From: Candidatus Aminicenantota bacterium
GTDB lineage: Bacteria; Acidobacteriota; Aminicenantia; Aminicenantales; Aminicenantaceae
Direction of reading: 5' to 3'
Assembly (NCBI GenBank): GCA_021162615.1
Contig: JAGGYH010000128.1
Coordinates: 1-47,873, forward strand
DNA length: 47,873 nucleotides
This document shows, one piece after another, positions 41,687 through 47,873 of this stretch. Made by a program: the position numbers and the translations under genes. Numbering within the stretch: the stretch's first letter is position 1; each line of letters opens with the position of its first letter. The notes beneath the pieces are model-generated. The model searched no databases and was not told the DNA's origin. It saw only the letters and a program-made list of their open reading frames with translations.

Positions 41687-42578
41687 CATTGTATTTACGC
41701 ATAAAGGAAGTATGGGATATGGAATAGATAATAAGAGCCGCCCATATAAGCGCAAAACTTACCATATGGTCTAAGGTGAACGCCTCCTTAAAGACAAACA
41801 CTCCCAGAAAAAATTGGAACGTCGGAGATAAATACTGAAGAAATCCAACGGTCTTGAGCTCAATCTTTTTCACTCCGTAATTGAAACAGAGAAGAGGGAG
41901 TGATGTCACTATTCCCGTACAGAGAAGAAGCATAAATAGTGGAAACGAAACCTTCCCTATAACACCCATATTTTTAATATTCATGAGGATGATAAAGACA
42001 AATGCCAAAGGAAAAAGAAGAATCATTTCAGCTGTCAATCCGGCGATTGAATCAGCATTGACTTTTTTCTTGAAAAATCCATAAAATCCGAAAGTCAGGG
42101 CAAGGGAAAGAGATATCCAGGGAATATTTCCAATATCCACTGCTCTGTATAAAACTCCGATAAAAGCGAGAAATACGGATATCTCCTGCCAGAAATTGAG
42201 TTTTTCTTTAAGAAACAAAACTCCGAGTAAAACACTTACCAGAGGATTGATGAAATAACCGAGACTGGCCTCCACCACATGACCTGAATTAACAGCCCAT
42301 ATATAAACAAACCAGTTCATACCCAAGATCAGGGAAGTGAGTGATAGAGTAGTCCTGGTCTTTTTTGAGGAAAAAATCTTCTTGATTTCAAGCCACCGTT
42401 CTTGAAAAAAAACCAAGATAAAAAGAAAAGCAAATGACCATACAATCCTGTGGGCAATTATCTTTTGTGCCGGAATCTGATCCAGCAGCCTCCAGAAGAG
42501 AGGCAGAAGACCCCACGATACATAGGCCGCTGCCACAGCCCAGATGCCCGCAGCTTTTTCATTGGATCCGGTTTTCAT
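41673..42578 (-). CDS. rarD: EamA-family transporter RarD (301 aa)
   Basis: This is an inner-membrane protein with ten spans in two EamA halves. AAAYVSWGLLPLFWRLL at the N-terminus, PAQKIIAHRIVWS, GYFINPLVSVLLGVLFLKEKL near the end of half one, and SPTFQFFLGVFVFKEAF near the end of half two are RarD hallmarks. The family is annotated as chloramphenicol-sensitive/DMT permeases with unproven substrates. The C-terminal codons (NEPGR and stop) are formed by the inverted end of element copy 4, so the natural C-terminus may have been replaced. There is no clear RBS. It is 64 bases downstream of the sensor kinase gene. Confidence 0.9.
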   Translation of the reverse strand: MKTGSNEKAAGIWAVAAAYVSWGLLPLFWRLLDQIPAQKIIAHRIVWSFAFLFILVFFQERWLEIKKIFSSKKTRTTLSLTSLILGMNWFVYIWAVNSGHVVEASLGYFINPLVSVLLGVLFLKEKLNFWQEISVFLAFIGVLYRAVDIGNIPWISLSLALTFGFYGFFKKKVNADSIAGLTAEMILLFPLAFVFIILMNIKNMGVIGKVSFPLFMLLLCTGIVTSLPLLCFNYGVKKIELKTVGFLQYLSPTFQFFLGVFVFKEAFTLDHMVSFALIWAALIIYSISHTSFMRKYNEPGR

Positions 42579-42642
42579 TTCAAAAAAACAGCAACTGTGC
42601 TCATGAAACTTAAAATACTAAAAGATGGATTGAGGTATCCTA

Positions 42643-45600
42643 TCAAAATACAATCCGATAAGCCAGGCCTTTTTCAATATCAAGCTCAATCGTCCCTTTT
42701 ATCTGCCTGACAAGGTCCTGAACGATCTGTACTCCCAGTGTCTCTGATTCAAATATTTCTTTACTTGACTTCACGCCTAATCCGTCATCCCCTATCACAA
42801 TAGTGAACTTTCCTTCCGGACTTTTCTTCATATGGATATATATCTCACCTTTTTCTCCAGTTGGAAAAGCATATTTCAGAGAATTTGTCACCAATTCATT
42901 TGTGATCAATCCCAAAGGAATGGCTCTATTTATTTCAAGATAAATATTCTCTATGTTTATATTAAACTTGATTTCCTTTTTTTCTCCTTCATAAAAATAT
43001 GCGAGATGCTTGATCAATTTCTCTATATAACTGCCGAAATCAATCCTTGAAAAACTTTTTGATTGGTAGAGCTTCTCATGGATAAAAGCCATGGATTTTA
43101 TCTGATTTTGACTTTGATTGAAGATTCCCAGGACCTTTTTATCCTTGATTTTCCTGCTCTGAAGCCTGAGTAAACTGGATACAATCTGCATATTATTTTT
43201 AACCCTGTGATGAATTTCTTTAAGCAGCGCTTCCTTTTCTTTAAGAGATTTCTCCAATTCCTTATTTGCTTTGCTCAAACTGAGCGTGCGCTCTTCCACT
43301 TTTCTTTCCAGTTCTTCCTGTGACCTTTTCAGCCTCTCTTCAGCCTTTTTCCGTTCCTCAATATGCCAGCTCAGCTCTATGTTGACATCTTGAAGACGGA
43401 TGTTTCTTTTCCTTATATCCAGAGTCCTTAATCTATATCCAAAAAATACCAAAACTATAATAGATAATGCTGTTGCCCCACAAAACCACCATGTCTTCCA
43501 AAAAGGAGGAATTATGGTCAAAGCGATGGCTGTTCCTTTATCATTCCATACTCCATCCGGATTGGCTGCTTTTACCCTGAAAATATATTTACCTGGAGAA
43601 AGCTGCGTAAATGTTACAGAGTTTTGATTCCCTATATAATTCCAGCCTTCATCAAAATTTTCCATTTTATAAGCAAAACTGTTTCCCTCAGGGGACATGA
43701 AATGCAGAGCGGCAAACTTAAAAGTAATGATTTTTTCTTTATAAGAAACTTTGATGCTGTCAGTCTCGGTCATTGATTTTGAAAGTATCAGATTCCCATT
43801 CACTTTCTCACCTATAGAGACAGAACGATGAGATATTTGGAAATCGGTAAAAATCACCGGAGGAACATTTGGATCTGATTCAATGTTTTCAGGATAAAAC
43901 GCATTAAAACCATTTATTCCTCCGAAAAAAAACTCACCTCTTTTGCTTTTATAAAAGGAACCTGAATTAAACTCATTACTCTGCAGTCCGTCATGGACAT
44001 CAAAATTCCGAAAGATTTCCTTCTCTGGATCGAACCTGGATAATCCCCTGTTCGTGCTTAACCAGAGAAAACCGGATCTATCTTCTAGAATACCATAAAC
44101 AACATTGTCGGGCAGTCCATCTTCTTTTCTGTAGCACACAAAATTTCCGCTTTTGTCATCGAATTTATTAATGCCTCCTCCATAAGTGCCTGCCCAGATC
44201 GTCCCGTTTCTATCTTCATAAACGCAAAGGATCCTGTCATTGCTTATACTGGTCGGGTCTTTTCTGTTGTTTCTATATCGTGTGAAATCTCCCGTATCCG
44301 GGTCATACTTATTCAATCCCGAACTCGTACCGAACCAGAAATAGCCCTCACTATCCTCAAGAACAGCTATCACTCCAGCCCCGCTCAAACTGTTTGCGTT
44401 CCCAGGATCAGGAATATAATGAATAAACTTACTGCCTTCTGTTATAAATTTATCCAGACCGCCTCCCTGAGTTCCGATCCAGATACAGCCTGAGCTGTCT
44501 TTATAAATTTCCCTGATATAATCATTCGCAAGGCTGCTCGGATTGCTATCATCATGAGTGAAATGTAAAAATCTTTCACCCGCCTTATCAAAGCGATTTA
44601 AACCGTCATATGTTCCAATCCAAAGGTAACCTTCATCATCCTCGCATATAGCACGGACATTATTGTTGCTGAGACTGTTTGGATTTCCGGGCTCATGCAT
44701 GTAATTTTTAATCTCTTCTGACTCTCTGTTAAACCGATAAAGGCCTGTTCCGTAAGTACCGACCCAGAGAATGCCTTCATCATCTTCATAGATAGAAAAA
44801 ACATTATTAGCCAAAACATTTAGAACGCCTGGAGTACTTAATTTATAATGGATAAACCTTCTTCCCTTTGGATCAAACCTGTTAAAACCAGCGCCAAATG
44901 TCCCTAACCATAAAAGACCTGTCCTGTCTTTATAAACGGTCTGAATAAAATCACTGCTAAGGCTTCCATATTTTCCCTCATTACTATTCCAATGAGTGAA
45001 ATTTTGCTTATTCACATCGAAACGGTTCAATCCTCCTCCAAAAGTAGCAATCCATAAATCACCGCTGTTATCCTCGCATATAGATCTAATCCTGTTATTT
45101 GACAAAGAGTCAGGATGACCTCTGTCATGTTTGTAGACCACAAATTTTTCTGAACTCCGGTCGTACCTATTCAGGCCCTCTTCCGTCCCTATCCAAAGGA
45201 TTCCGTTTTTATCTTCATAAAGGCAGTGAATTATGTTATGGGATAAACCATAATGATCTGTAGGACTGTGAAAATACTTTTTAATAATCTTACCCTCTCT
45301 GTCAAAAAGGTTAAGCCCGTTTTCTGTTCCGACCCAGAGGTCCCCACGGCTGTCCTCAAGAACAGCATTCACTATAGGATTGCTCAGATTTTCCTGAGAA
45401 TCCGGTATATTCCCGTAGCAAATGAATTTTTCGTCTTTTAGATCAAAGCGATTCAATCCGTTAATAGTTCCGATCCATAAATATCCCTGACTGTCTTCGG
45501 ATATACACTGAACATGATCGCTGCTGATAGTGTGTGGATTGGCTTCTTCATGCATATAGGCAATAAATCTCTCATTACTTCGATCATATCTATTCAATCC

Positions 45601-45927
45601 GCCGTTGAAAGTCCCCACCCAGAGTATTCCCCGGCTGTCTTCAAAAAGAGACAGAATATAGCTGTCTGAAATCCAATGGGGATTATGAGGGTCGTTGTCG
45701 AACAAGATAAATTCATGCCCATCATATCTATTTAGTCCTTCTTCTGTTCCAAACCACATAAAACCATGTTTATCCTGGAGAACACATATTCCTGAGTTTT
45801 GAGCCAGACCATCACTTATAGAAATATTATCGAACCGTAAATGAATTTTATTCGCGAAAAGGGCAGAAAAACAAAAAGAAAAAAGCGCTATAAAAAAACT
45901 AATGCCCCTTTTTTTTACAAGGCTCAT
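42643..45927 (-). CDS. Two-propeller sensor histidine kinase, HisKA_2 type (1094 aa)
   Basis: This is a periplasmic sensor with a cytoplasmic kinase. A signal peptide or N-terminal anchor (VKKRGISFFIALFSFCF) is followed by 13 Reg_prop repeats of the pattern (I/L)W-(I/V)GT-x-GLNRFD and a degenerate fourteenth (EFFFGGINGFNAF), enough for two seven-bladed propellers. A Y_Y_Y domain follows (about 720-800), then one span (TWWFCGATALSIIVLVFFGY), a coiled coil, phosphoacceptor His in KEIHHRVKNNMQIVSSLLRL, N-box ELVTNSLKYAF and G-box GDDGLGV. The frame extends to ATG 45972 or TTG 45990; none has an RBS, and 45927 gives the best signal peptide. There is no receiver domain and no response regulator nearby. 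The family typically senses glycans. Confidence 0.92.
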   Translation of the reverse strand: MSLVKKRGISFFIALFSFCFSALFANKIHLRFDNISISDGLAQNSGICVLQDKHGFMWFGTEEGLNRYDGHEFILFDNDPHNPHWISDSYILSLFEDSRGILWVGTFNGGLNRYDRSNERFIAYMHEEANPHTISSDHVQCISEDSQGYLWIGTINGLNRFDLKDEKFICYGNIPDSQENLSNPIVNAVLEDSRGDLWVGTENGLNLFDREGKIIKKYFHSPTDHYGLSHNIIHCLYEDKNGILWIGTEEGLNRYDRSSEKFVVYKHDRGHPDSLSNNRIRSICEDNSGDLWIATFGGGLNRFDVNKQNFTHWNSNEGKYGSLSSDFIQTVYKDRTGLLWLGTFGAGFNRFDPKGRRFIHYKLSTPGVLNVLANNVFSIYEDDEGILWVGTYGTGLYRFNRESEEIKNYMHEPGNPNSLSNNNVRAICEDDEGYLWIGTYDGLNRFDKAGERFLHFTHDDSNPSSLANDYIREIYKDSSGCIWIGTQGGGLDKFITEGSKFIHYIPDPGNANSLSGAGVIAVLEDSEGYFWFGTSSGLNKYDPDTGDFTRYRNNRKDPTSISNDRILCVYEDRNGTIWAGTYGGGINKFDDKSGNFVCYRKEDGLPDNVVYGILEDRSGFLWLSTNRGLSRFDPEKEIFRNFDVHDGLQSNEFNSGSFYKSKRGEFFFGGINGFNAFYPENIESDPNVPPVIFTDFQISHRSVSIGEKVNGNLILSKSMTETDSIKVSYKEKIITFKFAALHFMSPEGNSFAYKMENFDEGWNYIGNQNSVTFTQLSPGKYIFRVKAANPDGVWNDKGTAIALTIIPPFWKTWWFCGATALSIIVLVFFGYRLRTLDIRKRNIRLQDVNIELSWHIEERKKAEERLKRSQEELERKVEERTLSLSKANKELEKSLKEKEALLKEIHHRVKNNMQIVSSLLRLQSRKIKDKKVLGIFNQSQNQIKSMAFIHEKLYQSKSFSRIDFGSYIEKLIKHLAYFYEGEKKEIKFNINIENIYLEINRAIPLGLITNELVTNSLKYAFPTGEKGEIYIHMKKSPEGKFTIVIGDDGLGVKSSKEIFESETLGVQIVQDLVRQIKGTIELDIEKGLAYRIVF

Positions 45928-46064
45928 TTGATTACCAATGAAAATTTTCAATATTTTACAAGATAAATCCATAAACTTCAATCGCTTCAATAGTTCAAAT
46001 AATTTCTTTAACCATTAATTCAAATTTCTTATTCGGGTGGATGCCCTCTATTGGCAAGGCCATA

Positions 46065-46093
46065 TTGCCTTCAACTCCTTATTTCCATATAAT
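46065..46093 (+). promoter_or_regulatory. Sigma70 promoter of the right-edge membrane protein gene
   Basis: TTGCCT (46065-46070) and a perfect TATAAT (46088-46093) are separated by 17 bases. The start would be near 46100, giving a leader of about 18 bases to the ATG at 46118. Short alternative hairpins (AAGGC/GCCTT) overlap the -35. Confidence 0.55.
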
Positions 46094-46117
46094 TATTCTG
46101 TTTTCGCCCAATTCCCA

Positions 46118-47873
46118 ATGAAAAAACACAGATTCTTAAAACTGATTGTCCTGTACACTTTGTTGTCTCTTGCTTCCCTCTATTTTCTTGTTCCTGGTTT
46201 TAGCTCTCAATTAGCCCTTTACACTCATGCAGACAACTATATTGCCGTAGGCATTCTCATGCACAATATAAAAGCTATTTCAAGCCTTGAGTTTTCAAAC
46301 CTCTATCATTTTCCTATTTTTTATCCTTACTCTTATACGCTGACCGCCGGAGTGAACTTCTTCAGCCAGAGCCTTCTGTTAACACCGTTTTATCTGTGCG
46401 GCATAAAAAACATATACACTCTCTATAACCTGATGCTTCTCTTTTCTTTGATTCTTGGAGGATTCGCTGTCTATTACATAACAAGGTACTTCATTAAAAC
46501 CGAGTCCCTGTCCCTCACAGCAGGGGCGTTGTATATATTCCTTCCCATGAAACAAATCAACTATCCCCATCCTGCTATGCTGTTTTTTCCCCTTTCCATC
46601 TTTGCTGTGTTTTTTCTCTTCAGATACATGCAAAAATATCAATGGACAGATGCCTTTTTCTTCTATGTTTTTCTCTTTCTGCAGGCTCTTTCTTCTCTCT
46701 CTTTGTTTTTTCTTACGGCTCTTTTCTGTGTGGTATTATTTTTAATATCTCTGGTCATCAAACGAAAGATACCTTTAAAAAATATTGCTCAATTGAGTAT
46801 AGGATTGATCCTCCTGGCTGTATTCATACTGGCTGTGTTTTATCCCTACATCTCAAACCCCCTAAACATCTCCTACCAACAGCAAAACCTCAGGAAAGCA
46901 GTCCTTATATCTTCTCTGGATTTCTACTCGTCCTGGTTCCCACTGACCTTTAAATTTCTCAGAGGCCGCCCTTCTCCATTGTATTTGGGAATCATAGCCT
47001 CGTTTCTTATCTTTTATTTCTTTTATTCAAAAACAGAAAAAAAATATTTCCAATCAGCAAACTATGCTCTTCTGGCCCTTCTTGTGCTTCCTGTTTTCTT
47101 TGTGTTCTGGAGAGCGATTTCTCTGGAAAATCTGTATAAAATGCTGGACACTTTTGTTATTTGTGTGATCCTTTTGTTTGTTCTCAACGCTCTCTTAATA
47201 TGGAAGCACACTTCTGTAAATGAGAAAATCCTCCTTGGGGGTATGCTTTTTACTTTTATAAGTTATTTTAAAGCTCTGTTTAGATTTGTTCCCTTTAAGT
47301 ACAACTTTCTCAGCCTTATCGCTTCTTTGGTCCCTCAGATAAACCGCTTAAAAGGAGAGTGGAAATTAAGGTATTATTTTATTTTTCTTTGGATCCTGCT
47401 TGCTTTTCTGGGATACAAAGCTCTTGTTAAAAGCATGAAAGACAAAAAAAGAAAAACCATTCTTATCGCTCTTATCGGGGTGCTCGTTCTCTTTGAAAAT
47501 TTCCCTCCCCCTGTGAGGACTGGTCCGCTGCTCGAACACAATGCTTCTGTTAAAAATCTTTACAGCAAGGTCACAGACTTTCCAGACTATTACGGTGTGC
47601 TGGAGCTCCCTCATTATAAAGGCGGATGGAATGACTTAAAGATCTACTCCCTCATGACCCTTTTTCACAACAAACACATCTATAACGGTTACTACGGTGT
47701 GGGTGTTTATGATCCGCTTGATATATTTAAACGTGGATACTTCCACCCTGCGGAGAACATCCCAAGGGATATCGCAGACGAAAAAATCATCCATTACCTG
47801 AGAGATAATGGAGTCAAAATCATCATCTTCCACAAATCCATGCTGGTCATAGGACATATATCAGGTAAGGATA
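46118..47873 (+). CDS. Polytopic membrane protein, possibly GT-C glycosyltransferase-like, truncated by the window edge (585+ aa)
   Basis: The frame is open from ATG 46118 to the last base, with no stop. It begins MKKHRFLKLIVLYTLLSL and then has an acidic periplasmic loop, YTHADNYIAVGILMHNIKA, and about 11-12 hydrophobic spans. A soluble region starts near residue 470 (NFPPPVRTGPLLEHN and GVLELPHYKGGWND). A first-loop Asp followed by many spans and a C-terminal soluble domain is the layout of GT-C lipid-linked-sugar transferases and related DUF membrane proteins, but I recognise no diagnostic motif. It is divergent from the sensor kinase, 190 bases from its chosen start. Confidence 0.75.
   Translation, partial: MKKHRFLKLIVLYTLLSLASLYFLVPGFSSQLALYTHADNYIAVGILMHNIKAISSLEFSNLYHFPIFYPYSYTLTAGVNFFSQSLLLTPFYLCGIKNIYTLYNLMLLFSLILGGFAVYYITRYFIKTESLSLTAGALYIFLPMKQINYPHPAMLFFPLSIFAVFFLFRYMQKYQWTDAFFFYVFLFLQALSSLSLFFLTALFCVVLFLISLVIKRKIPLKNIAQLSIGLILLAVFILAVFYPYISNPLNISYQQQNLRKAVLISSLDFYSSWFPLTFKFLRGRPSPLYLGIIASFLIFYFFYSKTEKKYFQSANYALLALLVLPVFFVFWRAISLENLYKMLDTFVICVILLFVLNALLIWKHTSVNEKILLGGMLFTFISYFKALFRFVPFKYNFLSLIASLVPQINRLKGEWKLRYYFIFLWILLAFLGYKALVKSMKDKKRKTILIALIGVLVLFENFPPPVRTGPLLEHNASVKNLYSKVTDFPDYYGVLELPHYKGGWNDLKIYSLMTLFHNKHIYNGYYGVGVYDPLDIFKRGYFHPAENIPRDIADEKIIHYLRDNGVKIIIFHKSMLVIGHISGKD

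Noticed and set aside
42581-42601. Possible terminator after the sensor kinase gene
   Set aside because: Read on the minus strand there is a T7 run, but the preceding stem (AGCA/TGCT) is only 4 base pairs.

Overview
The window looks like a chromosomal segment of an anaerobic, diderm, sugar- and peptide-degrading bacterium. Many products carry signal peptides or lipoprotein signals. The gene content (long secreted BNR/Vps10 propeller proteins, an S9D peptidase, a secreted alkaline-phosphatase-superfamily protein fused to TPRs, an orphan MacB/FtsX-type permease, DUF1680/GH127 enzymes, a C69 peptidase, several sodium symporters) is the kind I associate with Candidatus Aminicenantes or nearby Acidobacteriota. 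That placement is an inference from gene content only; the window has no rRNA or ribosomal marker. I found no tRNA, rRNA, CRISPR array, transposase or phage gene.

Layout. 131-3337: secreted BNR propeller protein. 3542-7631: minus-strand operon of a sodium symporter, a class III aminotransferase and a DapB-like dehydrogenase. 7852-9366: sulfotransferase and methyltransferase pair. 9386-10118: XRE regulator with a DUF2975 membrane protein behind a strong promoter with repeated operator-like sites. 10288-15082: S9D peptidase, then a TPR-fused hydrolase that lacks the sulfatase formylglycine Cys. 15272-17671: MacB-like permease. 17773-19803: GH127 lipoprotein. 20285-21091: TauE-like permease. 21123-27466: minus-strand operon of a second DUF1680 enzyme, rhaB, rhaA and an Npt1-like carrier. 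27681-31057: plus-strand operon of two CPA2-type antiporters, an EIIA-Ntr-like protein and a PII-like protein. 31073-33808: second BNR protein. 34178-35368: lipoprotein aldose epimerase. 35470-39012: minus-strand operon for trans-3-hydroxy-L-proline use (symporter, pyrroline-2-carboxylate reductase, dehydratase). 39522-42578: small unknown gene, C69 peptidase, RarD. 42643-45927: two-propeller sensor kinase. 46118 to the right edge: a truncated polytopic membrane protein gene.

How the genes work together. Secreted peptidases (S9D, C69), a hydroxyproline pathway, outer-surface GH127 and aldose epimerase lipoproteins, and rhamnose isomerase and kinase describe an organism that lives on host- or biomass-derived glycoproteins and polysaccharides, with sodium-coupled uptake. 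The most unusual cluster is 27681-31057: two antiporters without fused RCK domains are encoded with a PTS-type phospho-switch and a PII-like protein, which suggests a post-translationally gated ion antiporter.

A second theme is intergenic repeats. A mosaic family of short, transposase-less elements with imperfect inverted ends (CCTGACCTATTCAT type) sits at 19877-20037, 33858-34154, 35410-35448, 39056-39489 and 41453-41686. Smaller relics lie near 12821 and 27630, and a different palindromic repeat is nested in the 41.5 kb copy. Two copies nearly fill the space between divergent genes, so they probably form part of those promoters.
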